Counted from the stretch's first letter, positions 33,877 to 43,745 are shown. The stretch is DNA of 64,000 nt from Halodesulfovibrio sp. (GCF_015482765.1 NZ_JADMLB010000066.1:1-64000), one strand, 5' to 3'. Program-made: numbers and translations. The notes: generated by a model not told the origin, from the letters alone.

Positions 33877-35814
33877 TTATCTTTCAAAATAAGTGTAGCC
33901 GCGCAGACCGGCATAGAAAGCCTGAAGAAGGTCATATCGCTCTGCAGCGGTGATTCGACCTTCACGCACGGATTGTTCTGCCATAGAGCGCAGATCTTCC
34001 ATAATCCTGCGCTGGTCGTACTCAACGTATTCGAGCAGTTCGCCTACTGTATCCCCCTCAATCTCACGCACAAATTCATAGCTTCCATCTTCGTACATGC
34101 GGACACTGACAACGTTGGTGTCACCGAAGAGGTTGTGCAGATCGCCGAGGGTTTCCTGATATGCGCCCACTAGAAATGCGCCGAGGTAGTACTCGTCGCC
34201 GTTTTGCATAGGGTGCAGGTCAAGCAGCGGCTTTTCGCCTTTAGGGTCAATAAACGTGTCCAGTTTGCCGTCAGAGTCACAGGTGATATCTGAGATGATG
34301 GCGTGGCGGGACGGCTCTTCTTTCAAACGATGCAACGGCATCACAGGGAAGAGCTGGTCAATTGCCCATGCGTCCGGAAGGGACTGGAATACGCTGAAGT
34401 TCGCGTAATATATATCTGCAAGAGCTGTATCAATTTCTTCAAGCTCTTTAGGGACTATTTTTAACTTGTCTTTCAGCTTGGCAACCGCTTTGGTAATTGC
34501 CCAGAAGATGTTGTCTGCCAGTGTTCGCTGGCGGAGCGTAACTCTTCCGTCAAGGAACATACGACGAATTTCATCACGATAGAATAAGGCATCGTTGTAT
34601 GCTTCCTGAAGGTTGCGAAGGTTGAGAGACTTGTATGCCTCGTACATATTGACAACTGCTTCGGGAGTACCTTCCGGCAATTCTGCCGGAACTTTTCCGT
34701 CTTCAATTTTACTTACGTCGAGGATGTTGAAAAGCAGTACAGAGTAATATGCAACCACAGCACGACCGGATTCGGTGATGATGTGCGGGTGCGGGATATC
34801 CTGCTTATCAAGGGTAGTCATAACCGCTTCCACAACGTCCATGGCATATTCGTTGACGCTGTAGTTTCGGCTGGAGACATAGTTTGTGTGTGAACCGTCG
34901 TAATCCACAGCCAGACCGCCGCCGAGGTCAATGTACCCCATTGGTGCGCCTTCCTGCACCAGTTCAGCATACACTCGGGATGCTTCCTGAACTGCTGAAC
35001 GGATGCTGCGGATGTTCGGAATCTGAGAGCCGAGATGGTAGTGCAGCAGCTTTAAGCAGTGCAGTTTATTCTGTGCTTTCAGGGTGTCAACAATATCAGT
35101 AATCTGCGACATGGAAAGCCCGAACGAAGAACGTTCACCGCCGGACGCAGTCCAGTGACCGCCACCTTTGGCAGAGAGCTTCACGCGTACGCCTATCTGT
35201 GGCTCTACACCGAGCAGTTCCGCACGTTCTAGAAGCGTTGCCAGCTCCCAGCCCATTTCCATAACAAAGATACAATTGAAGCCCATGCGCATAGCATGAA
35301 GACCAAGGTCGATGAACTCTTCGTCCTTGTATCCGTTACAGACAAGGCATGCTTTATGGTCGCGCATTTGAGAGATTGCAGCAATAAGTTCGGCCTTGCT
35401 GCCAACCTCAAATCCGTGATGAAAAGATGAGCCGAAATTGGCTATCTCTTCAAGAACCTGCTGTTGCTGATTAACTTTAATGGGGAAAACGCCACGATAT
35501 TCAGCCTTGTAGCCAAGAGTGCTGATGGCGTCTCTGAAAGAATTGTGCAGTGAGGATATCTGTGAATCAAGAATGTTCTCAATACGCAAGAGAACAGGCA
35601 GCTCAAGGCCGCGTTCTTTCAGTTCTCTGATAACCTCGGGAATACTGACAGCTACGTTGCTGCCACGTCCGAAGGGGTGGATGGCAACGTCGCCATTTTC
35701 AGTAATGTCAAAGTAACCGGCACCCCAATTGCGGATGCCATACAGTTCAGCAGAGTCATCAATACTCCACTGCTGGAGGGCGTTCTTGTTTGCCAACTGT
35801 CGTACCTCATACAT
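33877..35814 (-). CDS. speA: Biosynthetic arginine decarboxylase
   Basis: A 645-residue PLP enzyme that turns arginine into agmatine. The PLP Lys is in VFPIKVNQQQQVLEEI, the phosphate-binding block is YIDLGGGLAVDYDGSHT, and the C-terminal domain includes CDSDGKLDTFID, where the active-site Cys of the partner subunit lies. Length and insertions match the SpeA (about 630-660 residue) group. GGAG is very close to the first ATG. A TTG further in also has GAGG upstream, so the start is uncertain by a few residues. First gene of the polyamine cluster, 153 bp before the dehydrogenase. Confidence 0.95.
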   Translation of the reverse strand: MYEVRQLANKNALQQWSIDDSAELYGIRNWGAGYFDITENGDVAIHPFGRGSNVAVSIPEVIRELKERGLELPVLLRIENILDSQISSLHNSFRDAISTLGYKAEYRGVFPIKVNQQQQVLEEIANFGSSFHHGFEVGSKAELIAAISQMRDHKACLVCNGYKDEEFIDLGLHAMRMGFNCIFVMEMGWELATLLERAELLGVEPQIGVRVKLSAKGGGHWTASGGERSSFGLSMSQITDIVDTLKAQNKLHCLKLLHYHLGSQIPNIRSIRSAVQEASRVYAELVQEGAPMGYIDLGGGLAVDYDGSHTNYVSSRNYSVNEYAMDVVEAVMTTLDKQDIPHPHIITESGRAVVAYYSVLLFNILDVSKIEDGKVPAELPEGTPEAVVNMYEAYKSLNLRNLQEAYNDALFYRDEIRRMFLDGRVTLRQRTLADNIFWAITKAVAKLKDKLKIVPKELEEIDTALADIYYANFSVFQSLPDAWAIDQLFPVMPLHRLKEEPSRHAIISDITCDSDGKLDTFIDPKGEKPLLDLHPMQNGDEYYLGAFLVGAYQETLGDLHNLFGDTNVVSVRMYEDGSYEFVREIEGDTVGELLEYVEYDQRRIMEDLRSMAEQSVREGRITAAERYDLLQAFYAGLRGYTYFER

Positions 35815-36013
35815 ACTCCATTAATGGTGTGACCCACCGGCGACATCGGAAAATAAGGGTGTCGCCGTATCCGCTACAAGTGCATGCCTTATAACCGGAT
35901 GGCAGGCACACGAAAACGCGCATTTTACAATAAACGCGTGCGAATTTTTAGAGGGCATCCGGCAGTCATGTCAATATAAAAAATGGGCAAGGAAATCAGG
36001 AAAACGGTTTTTC

Positions 36014-36421
36014 CTATTCTTTGTCGTATGTTTTTAATTCGATAGTAAATCCTTCGGGGTCAACAACAAAAATTGATGTGCCGGTTCCACGTGCACCACT
36101 TAAAATGAAAGGCCCTTTAATTTGCACATCATGGTCTGCCAGACGTTTGAGCAGAGGGTTCCATTCTTTTTCACCATAGGCAAGGCAGACGTGATTGGCT
36201 TTACCCGGTGCACAAATAAGATCACCTAGTTCTTCCCACATGTTAGGCGGGAAAAAATGAATAATATTATGTGAATTGACACGTACTGAAGGGAATTTTG
36301 CGTTGCCTTCTTTCCATGCATCATAATTTTCCGGTGTGAGTCCAAGTACTTCGCTGTAAAACTTTACGCATGTATCCGGACTTTCGACGTTAAGTGTCAG
36401 GTGGTCAATTTCAACTTTCAT
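36014..36421 (-). CDS. VOC-family (glyoxalase/dioxygenase fold) protein
   Basis: A 135-residue protein with two beta-alpha-beta-beta-beta modules. VEIDHLTLNVESPDTCVKFYSEVLGL begins the first and SIFVVDPEGFTIELKTYD ends the second, giving the usual His/Glu metal ligands. The start at 36421 has AAAGGA eight bases upstream. Family members include glyoxalase I and fosfomycin- or antibiotic-modifying enzymes, and the substrate here cannot be told. It sits alone downstream of the pepA terminator. Confidence 0.82.
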   Translation of the reverse strand: MKVEIDHLTLNVESPDTCVKFYSEVLGLTPENYDAWKEGNAKFPSVRVNSHNIIHFFPPNMWEELGDLICAPGKANHVCLAYGEKEWNPLLKRLADHDVQIKGPFILSGARGTGTSIFVVDPEGFTIELKTYDKE

Positions 36422-36510
36422 GTTCTGCATCCTTTGGTTTGTGGTGGCTTTCTTTACGCTACCATACCAGTCTGCAGTAAGGCAGTATAGTTGAGCAGAA
36501 ATGAAATGAC

Positions 36511-36546
36511 AAAAAAAACGGCTGCCCCTGAAAAGGACAGCCGTTG
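36511..36546 (-). terminator. pepA terminator
   Basis: ACGGCTG / CAGCCGT stem (36518-36524/36538-36544) with eight T on the - strand (36511-36518). Confidence 0.85.
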
Positions 36547-36593
36547 TATAGGCAATGTGTACGAATCCTGAAGATTCGTTGTGACTGTAAAGG

Positions 36594-38090
36594 TTAAACG
36601 CCCTTGCGAACAAGTTCGAGCAGGGTACGAACGCCAAAGCCGGTTGCGCCGCCTTTAGTGTTGTACGCAGGGCCTGCGATGTCGAGATGTGCCCAGCGAA
36701 CGTCTTCTTTAACAAACTGTTTAAGGAACAGAGCAGCGTGAATCGCGCCGCCTTCGCGGGAGCCGACGTTTTTCATGTCAGCAACGTCGGATTTGAGGGT
36801 TTCGAAGTAGGAATCCCACAATGGCATTGGCCAGTATCTGTCACCTACACGTGTACCTGTTTCTGTGATGGCTTTGGAAAGATCGTCATCTGTTGAGAAC
36901 ACTGCTGCTGCATGAGCACCGAGCGCAACAACGCAAGCACCGGTAAGGGTAGCAAGATTAACAAGTGCAGCCGGTTTGTATTCACGCTGTGCGTAAGTAA
37001 GTGCGTCAACAAGAATAAGGCGTCCTTCTGCATCTGTGTTGATAACTTCGATGGTTTTGCCGTCGAGAGATTTCACAACATCACCAGGATGGGTTGCAGT
37101 AGAGCTTGGCATGTTGTCAGTGCAAGGGGTGATACCGATAACGCGACGTTCGATATCTGAATTACCGAGTGCTTCAAACAGACCGAAGATTGCACCGGCG
37201 CCGCCCATGTCGCATTTCATTTCATGCATGCCGAGGGACGGTTTTAAGGAAATTCCGCCAGTATCAAAGGTAACACCTTTACCGACAAAAACGATAGGAT
37301 CGTCGTTTTCGGTGCCCTTAGGCGCGTGTTCAAGCACAATAAATTTTGGTTCAGCATCAGAGCCTGCTGCTACAGAAAGGAATGCACCCATGCCGGCTTC
37401 AACAATTTCTTCACGACCAAGGATGGTGCGTTTGAAGTGGTATTTTTTACCCAGTTCTTCAGCTTTTTCAGCGAGTGCGGCAGGAGTAATAGCGTTTGCA
37501 GGAGCATTGACGAGGTCGCGGGTGTAGTTCACACCGCAAGCTGCTGCTTCACCACGACGTGCGGCAGCGTGAATGTCGTCAGGGAAGTATTCTTCGGTAG
37601 AAAGCAATGCCATCCAGCGAGGAGTGTATGCAGGCTCTTTCTGTGTTGTTTTAAATTCGTCGTATGTGTGGAGAGCAATCAGTACAGAAGAAACAGCTTC
37701 TTCTACGAGAACAGTATTCTCTTCATCGATGGTGTCGAGTGTTTCAACCGGAATTGCACAGGTATCAACTTTGAGTTCTCTGCATTTGAGGGCTGCTGTT
37801 TTAACAGCTTCGCGGAGCACTTCGAGTGTGAATTTTTTGCGATCACCGAGACCTACAATGATAGCGCGCGGCAAAGGAATTGATGGGTGACCGTATGCAA
37901 CGGTAACCTGATTCTTTTCGCCTTTTGCATCCTGAATAGCAGGTGTAATGGTAATCCAAGGGATTGTTTCGCTTAGATTAGGAATACTTTCAGTCACTTC
38001 TTCATCTTTAAAGTTGAAAAGAAGAACAGTGTTTGCCTGCCAGTCAGAAGCTGGTGCCTGTTGGAATCGAAGATCCATGTTTGTCTCCAC
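36594..38090 (-). CDS. pepA: Leucyl aminopeptidase (M17)
   Basis: A 498-residue cytosolic metallo-aminopeptidase. The C-terminal catalytic domain has VGKGVTFDTGGISLKP and the signature NTDAEGRLIL, which supply the two-zinc ligands, and a late GGAIHAALFLKQF. The N-terminal macro-like domain (about 1-165) is as in other PepA proteins, which can also bind DNA. Role: peptide turnover. It is flanked by its own terminator and by malic enzyme upstream, with no evident operon. Confidence 0.95.
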   Translation of the reverse strand: METNMDLRFQQAPASDWQANTVLLFNFKDEEVTESIPNLSETIPWITITPAIQDAKGEKNQVTVAYGHPSIPLPRAIIVGLGDRKKFTLEVLREAVKTAALKCRELKVDTCAIPVETLDTIDEENTVLVEEAVSSVLIALHTYDEFKTTQKEPAYTPRWMALLSTEEYFPDDIHAAARRGEAAACGVNYTRDLVNAPANAITPAALAEKAEELGKKYHFKRTILGREEIVEAGMGAFLSVAAGSDAEPKFIVLEHAPKGTENDDPIVFVGKGVTFDTGGISLKPSLGMHEMKCDMGGAGAIFGLFEALGNSDIERRVIGITPCTDNMPSSTATHPGDVVKSLDGKTIEVINTDAEGRLILVDALTYAQREYKPAALVNLATLTGACVVALGAHAAAVFSTDDDLSKAITETGTRVGDRYWPMPLWDSYFETLKSDVADMKNVGSREGGAIHAALFLKQFVKEDVRWAHLDIAGPAYNTKGGATGFGVRTLLELVRKGV

Positions 38091-38139
38091 AGCAGATTGT
38101 CCGGAACGACCGGTAGTTGATGAAGTTATATGTACGATA

Positions 38140-38174
38140 GCGGCGCGTTATGCAGGGCACGACGCGCCGCTTTT
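38140..38174 (-). other. GC-rich hairpin after malic enzyme
   Basis: GCGGCGCGT / ACGCGCCGC, a 9-bp perfect stem, lies just past the stop of the malic enzyme gene. The T run is on the + strand side only, so termination on the - strand is not assured. Confidence 0.5.
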
Positions 38175-38232
38175 GTTATCCATCCGGCAGTATAAGACCG
38201 GAATGACCTATAGTCCAGATGCTAACGCAATC

Positions 38233-39552
38233 TTACTTGGAATTATAGCTTGCCACAAAGTTCTCAATACGTGCATGAGAAGCTTCTAAGCGTTCTGTAA
38301 GTGCATTTTTGTAAGCATCAAGGTCTTCAATGGCGATGCGGGCAACGCCGGTATCCATTGCAGCTTTAGCAACTTCCGGTACTACCCATTCAAGAATGCG
38401 TGGGTCGAGTGGTTTTGGAATTACGTAGTCTGTGCCGTACTCTAAAGACTCTACGCCGTACGCGTCACAAATATCTTGCGGCACTGGTTCCTTGGCAAGC
38501 TTGGCCAAGGCGTGTGCTGCTGCAATTTTCATTGCCTCGTTAATTTCTGTTGCGCAGGTATCCAGTGCTCCTCGGAAAATGTACGGGAAGCCGGATACAT
38601 TGTTGATCTGGTTCGGGAAGTCAGAACGACCTGTACCCATGATGCAGTTCGGAGAAGCCTCTTTCGCGTCAGGGTATGGAATTTCCGGATCAGGGTTTGC
38701 CATTGCGAAGATGATTGGATTTTCAGCCATGGAAGCAACCATCTCTTTTGAGAGCAAATCTTTTGCAGAAAGACCGAGGAAGCAGTCTGCGCCTTTGAGA
38801 ACTTCAGCAAGTGTGCCGTGATCTTTTTCCTGCGCAAATTCAGCTTTGTATTTGTTGAGACCTTCACGGCCGGTGTGGATGAGCCCACGGGAGTCAAACA
38901 TGAAGATGTTTTCGCGTTTTACACCAAGCTCTACATAAAACTTGGAACACGCAATACCTGCTGCGCCTGCGCCTACAACAACGACTTTGAGTTTTTCAAT
39001 GTCGCGGTTGGTAATTTCGCATGCGTTGATGATGGCTGCGCCGGAAATAACGGCAGTACCATGCTGGTCATCATGGAAAACAGGAATGTCCATCTCACGT
39101 TTAAGCGTTTCTTCAATGTAAAAACACTCAGGAGCTTTGATATCTTCGAGGTTGATGCCGCCAAAGGTCGGTTCCATTGCTTTTACAGCAGCAATGAACT
39201 GGTCTGCATCTTTGATGTCGAGGTTGATGTCAAATACATCAATGTCGGCAAATGTTTTGAAGAGTACGCCTTTCCCTTCCATTACAGGCTTTGCTGCTAA
39301 CGGACCGATATTACCGAGTCCGAGCACGGCGGTGCCGTCTGTGATTACGCCTACAAGGTTCGAGCGGTTTGTGTACAGGGCTGCTGTTTCCGGTGTTGCA
39401 TGAATTTCTTTACATGCTTCTGCAACACCCGGTGAGTACGCCATGGAGAGGTCTTTCTGGGAACCGCATGGTTTAACGGGAACAACTTCAACTTTACCGC
39501 AGCGAGGAGCTTTGTGGTACTCCAGCGCTTCTTCTTTTGTGAATAACGCCAT
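38233..39552 (-). CDS. Malic enzyme (oxidative decarboxylating malate dehydrogenase)
   Basis: A 439-residue enzyme converting malate to pyruvate, CO2 and NAD(P)[39 protein letters not shown] (ligand region), [15 protein letters not shown] and the nucleotide-binding [12 protein letters not shown] are all present. It is the short form without the phosphotransacetylase-like tail of MaeB. The start at 39552 has AAAGG upstream. A longer frame would add 52 unsupported residues. It could feed pyruvate and reductant from C4 acids. Confidence 0.92.
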   Translation of the reverse strand: MALFTKEEALEYHKAPRCGKVEVVPVKPCGSQKDLSMAYSPGVAEACKEIHATPETAALYTNRSNLVGVITDGTAVLGLGNIGPLAAKPVMEGKGVLFKTFADIDVFDINLDIKDADQFIAAVKAMEPTFGGINLEDIKAPECFYIEETLKREMDIPVFHDDQHGTAVISGAAIINACEITNRDIEKLKVVVVGAGAAGIACSKFYVELGVKRENIFMFDSRGLIHTGREGLNKYKAEFAQEKDHGTLAEVLKGADCFLGLSAKDLLSKEMVASMAENPIIFAMANPDPEIPYPDAKEASPNCIMGTGRSDFPNQINNVSGFPYIFRGALDTCATEINEAMKIAAAHALAKLAKEPVPQDICDAYGVESLEYGTDYVIPKPLDPRILEWVVPEVAKAAMDTGVARIAIEDLDAYKNALTERLEASHARIENFVASYNSK

Positions 39553-39817
39553 TTTTTTGAACCTTTGTTTACGTTGGGCAGGTAATGCACACAGTAAGCT
39601 GTGTTCGGAGGCGGTACTGATTTTCAGCAGGGGAAATGCTCCCCTAATTTGTTCGTTCAATACCGGAGCCGTACACTGCTTAAAGAATGCGATGAAAATT
39701 GCTTTCAAATGGCTTTAAGCATCTTGTCTAGTGAATGCAAGTAAATCTCACTAGAAAAGTAGTAACGACTCTACATAGATACTTGTTATAAGATACCGTG
39801 CAGGGTATTTTTTACGT

Positions 39818-41149
39818 ATGGTCAAAAAAAGCTATCTTCCGTTCGCTCTACCCATTGTGGCATTTTTAGGCACAATTCTCACGGGGGCTCTGTTGTTGCA
39901 CCACACGTCAGCAACCGGAGAGCTTTCAAGCATAGACGCATTGTTTATGTCGACATCGGCATTGTGCGTTACCGGTCTGGGAGTTGTCTCATGGGACACG
40001 GGATTCACCAGAGAGGGGCACTGGGTCATTCTTTGTCTGATCCAATTGGGCGGTCTGGGGGTTATGACCTACTCAACTCTTGCCTTTTATCTGTGGCGTC
40101 AGCGTGTGTCTCTGACAGATCGGCTCGCTGTCGGGACTGCTTTGTTGCACGATAATACCTTCCATTTGGGACTGTTTTTAAAACGGCTTGTCGTTATTGT
40201 TGCCTGTATTGAGCTGATCGGTGCGGTAATGCTGTATCTTATCGGGAGCGGAACATTTTCACCTTTCGAAGCGTTGTTTCATTCTGTGTCAGCTTTTTGT
40301 AATGCCGGAATTTCTCTTTTCCCAGATAACTTGCTGCAGTTTAAAAGCAATGTTGGCGTAATGTCTGTTGTGATGTTGCTTGTCGTGGCAGGTTCTCTGG
40401 GGTTCTCCGTACTCGATTCAGCGTATCTAAGAGTGAGGGGCTATAGTAACAAGCGGCGAAATTATTCAGTACGAATTATCTTGGTGACATCTCTCTGGTT
40501 GGTTGCAGGCGGTACTGCTGCCCTGTTTATCGTAAATGTACGAAGTATGGATTCGGGCGAAGAAGCTTTTGCAGCATTTTTCAGCGCGCTTTTTCATTCT
40601 GTGTCTGCTAGAACCGCTGGCTTTAATACAGTGCATGTTGAAGAAATGACAAACATGTCTTTATTGATACTATTGTTTCTTATGTTTGTGGGTGGTGCTC
40701 CGGGATCGTGTGCAGGTGGCGTGAAGGTTACAACAATGCGAGGTTTTTTTGCATTTCTGCGTGCTCAATTCCTCGGACGTAAACAAGTGATTATTGATGG
40801 AAGAGCGTTGGGGCAAAGCACAATTCATAAGATTTTGACGTTGGTTACCGGAGCGGTTTTGTTAATTTTTATTGGAACAGTTGCACTGACCTTAACTGAA
40901 GGAAAGAATTTATCGGAATTTGAAGTGCGTGGTCAGATGGTTGAGATTTTCTTTGAAGTTATTTCTGCCTTCACAACAGTGGGGATGAGTATCGGCTTTA
41001 CTGCGAAACTCACAAGCGTGGGGAAGTGCATCATAATGTTTATAATGATTGTTGGAAGAATCGGGCCTATCTGGATGCTTACTGCTTTACACAATGTTCG
41101 ACCCGACATTCGTTACGAAGTGCCGGAAATAGACCTGCCAGTAGGGTAA
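39818..41149 (+). CDS. ktrB: K+ uptake membrane subunit (TrkH/KtrB family)
   Basis: A 443-residue channel-like transporter with four membrane-pore-membrane repeats. The selectivity loops are visible as SALCVTGLGV, SAFCNAGISLFP, SARTAGFNTV and SAFTTVGMSIG. Length fits KtrB rather than the longer TrkH. It works with the nucleotide-binding KtrA encoded 11 bp downstream to import K+ (often with Na+). It is divergent from malic enzyme. Role: osmotic and pH homeostasis, fitting a marine organism. Confidence 0.94.
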   Translation: MVKKSYLPFALPIVAFLGTILTGALLLHHTSATGELSSIDALFMSTSALCVTGLGVVSWDTGFTREGHWVILCLIQLGGLGVMTYSTLAFYLWRQRVSLTDRLAVGTALLHDNTFHLGLFLKRLVVIVACIELIGAVMLYLIGSGTFSPFEALFHSVSAFCNAGISLFPDNLLQFKSNVGVMSVVMLLVVAGSLGFSVLDSAYLRVRGYSNKRRNYSVRIILVTSLWLVAGGTAALFIVNVRSMDSGEEAFAAFFSALFHSVSARTAGFNTVHVEEMTNMSLLILLFLMFVGGAPGSCAGGVKVTTMRGFFAFLRAQFLGRKQVIIDGRALGQSTIHKILTLVTGAVLLIFIGTVALTLTEGKNLSEFEVRGQMVEIFFEVISAFTTVGMSIGFTAKLTSVGKCIIMFIMIVGRIGPIWMLTALHNVRPDIRYEVPEIDLPVG

Positions 41150-41160
41150 AAGGGCATGCT

Positions 41161-41811
41161 ATGAGAAAGTTGGAAGTGGGTGTAATCGGACTTGGAAAAT
41201 TCGGCAGTGCAGTTGCTGAGGCGGTATCTGACAAAGGACATGTTGTTGTCGGCATAGATAATTCTGGAAACAGCATTAAGAGAAACAAAGAGTTGTTACG
41301 ACATGTTTACCAAGCAGATGCAACTGACATTGAAGCATTAAAACAGCTCCGTCTTATAGATTTGGATAAGATTGTAGTAAGTGTTGGGAAATCCATGGAG
41401 GATGCAATTCTGATTGTGTTGAATCTTCAAGAGCTTGGGATTCATAATATGGCAGTAAAAGCATGTACTGCTGAACATGCAGCTGTGTTACGACGGCTTG
41501 GAGTAAAACATGTTATCAGACCGGAGTTAGATGCTGCAGATAGATTTGCCCACAGAATTGCAAATCCCGGTTTGCTAGATCTTGTCCCCATTGGTGGAGA
41601 CGTGTTGTTGCAGGAGCTTGAAGTTGATATGTGGGATGGGCGATCTTTAGGTGATTTGGGACTTTTTGAGCGCGGAGTAATGGTTGTAGCTATTAAAGAA
41701 AGGGGGGCAGGGAAGTATGATGTTGTTCCTGATGCTGAACGTATTCTTGCTACTGGTGACATTTTAATTGCTGTAGGGAGAGAGAAGGACGTTTTGGCAT
41801 TAATTCCCTAA
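41161..41811 (+). CDS. ktrA: K+ uptake regulatory subunit (KtrA, RCK domains)
   Basis: A 216-residue peripheral protein. The RCK-N Rossmann domain starts VGVIGLGKFGSAVAEA, and the RCK-C (TrkA-C) domain covers about 135-216 (LQELEVDMWDGRSLGDLGL). It gates KtrB in response to bound ATP/ADP or NAD(H). The start is ATG 41161 with GGG ten bases before it. It ends at a terminator. Confidence 0.94.
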   Translation: MRKLEVGVIGLGKFGSAVAEAVSDKGHVVVGIDNSGNSIKRNKELLRHVYQADATDIEALKQLRLIDLDKIVVSVGKSMEDAILIVLNLQELGIHNMAVKACTAEHAAVLRRLGVKHVIRPELDAADRFAHRIANPGLLDLVPIGGDVLLQELEVDMWDGRSLGDLGLFERGVMVVAIKERGAGKYDVVPDAERILATGDILIAVGREKDVLALIP

Positions 41812-41830
41812 TAAGATAATTACTAAGGAG

Positions 41831-41863
41831 TGCAGAACCGCTAGTCGGTTTCTGCATTTTTTT
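41831..41863 (+). terminator. ktrBA terminator
   Basis: TGCAGAACCG / CGGTTTCTGCA with loop CTAGT and one bulge, followed by a seven-T run. Confidence 0.85.
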
Positions 41864-42155
41864 ATGTCAAAACACTATCAGAGCTCACGTCAGTTACTTG
41901 ACGAGAATATATTTTGTGAATTTTTGATGCTGTAGAAGGAAGTTTTTAAAAAGGAGTTTTGTATGTTTGAGATAAAAAGTTATATGGAATTTGTCGTTTA
42001 AATATAGATTGTTAGAGGGGGAGTGTTCTGTGTTGTGTAAAAGATTTAGCGGTTGTGTTCGTGGATAAGAAGTATGTTTTATATCAGTGGCATAGAAATT
42101 GTATTGTCAGCAATGACGGAAAATTTCGCCATATAAGGCATCAGGAGGCTCAATA
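41864..42155 (+). promoter_or_regulatory. Upstream region of the 42156 gene pair with sigma54-like promoter
   Basis: No gene seen. TGGCATAGAAATTGTA at 42088-42103 resembles the sigma54 consensus: GG is followed after exactly 10 bp by G, but the invariant GC of the -12 box reads GT. It lies about 55 bp before the ATG at 42156, which has AGGAGG upstream. The rest is AT-rich. Confidence 0.45.
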
Positions 42156-42758
42156 ATGATTGTTATTGACGGTAATGCAGCAGAATACAATGTGAACGCT
42201 TTTTCTAACCTTGAGGAGTTGCTCGTTAAGGTTATGGAAGACAAACTTGAAGACAGGGTCGTGACTGATGTTCTCGTAGACGAGGCTCAGTTTCAGGAAG
42301 AATTCCCTAACCAGGCAGGTCAGGTAGAGACAAGCTCAATTGAGCGTGTTGAAATTAAAAGTGTTCCTGTAAACGAGTTTGCACTCGGTATTGTTGCAGA
42401 ACTTGATAAAGTTGTTGCACTTATGGAAAACAGCTCACATCACATTGCCGGTATGTTCCGCAATGGTCAGGAAGCTGAAGCACTTGTATTGTTTACAGAG
42501 CTTTTGAATGTTCTGCACGATTTTATGGGCATGCTGGCCGTACTGCGTGACGAATATGTGCATGAGAAAGAAGAGCTGTTTGAAAAAACAGTAGAAGAAG
42601 TTTCAGCACAGTTTGAAAGTATGGGAGAATCTACCGGTAAAGAAGATTGGGCATCTCTGGCCACAATTCTTGACGGTGACTTTGCAACCGCTGTTTCTCG
42701 CTGGAAAGGTGTTGTCGCTGTTATGCGCGAGAAACTGGAGAATGTCTGCGAGGAATAA
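42156..42758 (+). CDS. Hypothetical protein, acidic and helical
   Basis: A 200-residue protein of unknown function. The N-terminus MIVIDGNAAEYNVNAFSNLEELL is beta-like. Residues about 75-200 are strongly acidic and predicted helical, with a His pair (SSHHIAGMF) and two amphipathic stretches. It has no signal peptide, membrane segment or recognised motif. A very good Shine-Dalgarno (AGGAGG) precedes the ATG. It is 5 bp before the next gene, with which it forms an operon. A flagellar or secretion role is possible from the partner gene and the sigma54-like promoter, but this is weak inference. Confidence 0.7.
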   Translation: MIVIDGNAAEYNVNAFSNLEELLVKVMEDKLEDRVVTDVLVDEAQFQEEFPNQAGQVETSSIERVEIKSVPVNEFALGIVAELDKVVALMENSSHHIAGMFRNGQEAEALVLFTELLNVLHDFMGMLAVLRDEYVHEKEELFEKTVEEVSAQFESMGESTGKEDWASLATILDGDFATAVSRWKGVVAVMREKLENVCEE

Positions 42759-42763
42759 TTGGT

Positions 42764-43117
42764 ATGGCAAACAGCCTTACATTGCTTGATGAAGCACTCC
42801 GGATTGGAGAGCGAGAACTGAAAGCCTTGAAGAATGGTGACATGGATGTTGCTGATGAGGCCGCTGTGGAGCGTGAGCGTCTTATTTCAGAGGCGTGGGC
42901 AATCCGAACAGGTGATATAGAAGGTGAGTTGCGTAAAAAGCTTTTGAAAATGCAAAGTGTTCAACTTTTGCTGACAGATGAGCTGAAAAAACTGCATGCA
43001 TCTTTAAAGTCTCAACTTATAGCAAGCAAAAAGAAGTCATCAGGATACAAAGGATACCAGAGGTCGGTAACAAGACCGGACAGCTCTATTTCCAATTGTT
43101 TGGACAGGCGAGGGTAG
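42764..43117 (+). CDS. Small helical protein, FlgN/FliT-chaperone-like
   Basis: A 117-residue protein, mostly helix: LLDEALRIGERELKALKNGD, then ERERLISEAWAIR, then a long Lys/Leu-rich helix. The layout of two or three antiparallel helices with a DxDVADEAAVERERLI segment is reminiscent of flagellar export chaperones of the FlgN/FliT type. I see no decisive motif. It is the second gene of a two-gene unit, followed after about 90 bp by a terminator. Confidence 0.6.
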   Translation: MANSLTLLDEALRIGERELKALKNGDMDVADEAAVERERLISEAWAIRTGDIEGELRKKLLKMQSVQLLLTDELKKLHASLKSQLIASKKKSSGYKGYQRSVTRPDSSISNCLDRRG

Positions 43118-43745
43118 TGGCTGTGTGTCGTAGCATGCGCACTGCTGTATATTGCTGATGGCCTAAGGTATATATTTTTTGAGCCAACGCGGTTCAGATA
43201 ATACGTTGAAAGCGTAGCATTTCTTCACAAAATGTTGTGGAAGGTTGCTGCGCTTTTTTTGTTTTCAAGATGTATTTTCTCTAGTTGTTTGAAATGTAAG
43301 AAGAAAAGATAAAAAATAGCTCAAAAAATACTGAATTTAACGATGTTATTGTGATCAATAAAACGCTAACTCAATGTATTAGTAGGGAAATTGCAAGAGT
43401 ATGTGATTGTAAAAACTATTTTAGTGTGAAGAATAATAGAGAAAGAGTAAAAATTGCAATGTAGTATGTATTTAATAATAGTATAATCCCATACAGCAAC
43501 AGTAAATATAAAAACAATAACGCATATTGGACGGATAAAAACTGTTCTTTGTTGCGTATGAAAAAATGAACAAGCGAGAAGTGTAGTAACTTATTATAAA
43601 GAATGGCGTTATTTCAAAATATTATGGCAATAGATTCGCTATTCGCTATTGTTGAGATGCTGAAAAGAGCAGAGTCCCTTGGCAAGGAATTATACGCATT
43701 ATTCTTGTTCAACAGTATTTTCACATAACTCTAGTGAGGAATGCT
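43118..43745. other. Long AT-rich non-coding stretch
   Basis: About 630 bp without a gene. It begins with the terminator at 43209. The part 43263-43733 is conspicuously AT-rich, with many A and T tracts and no stable hairpin that I can see. It must hold the promoter of the lipoprotein genes. The composition contrast could reflect DNA bending or a silencer-bound region. Confidence 0.5.
43209..43261 (+). terminator. Terminator of the two-gene unit 42156-43117
   Basis: AAAGCGTAGCA (43209-43219) pairs with TGCTGCGCTTT (43246-43256), then a seven-T run. Confidence 0.8.

Noticed and set aside
38233-39708. N-terminally extended malic enzyme
   Set aside because: The additional 52 residues lack family similarity, and a good start with AAAGG upstream exists at 39552.
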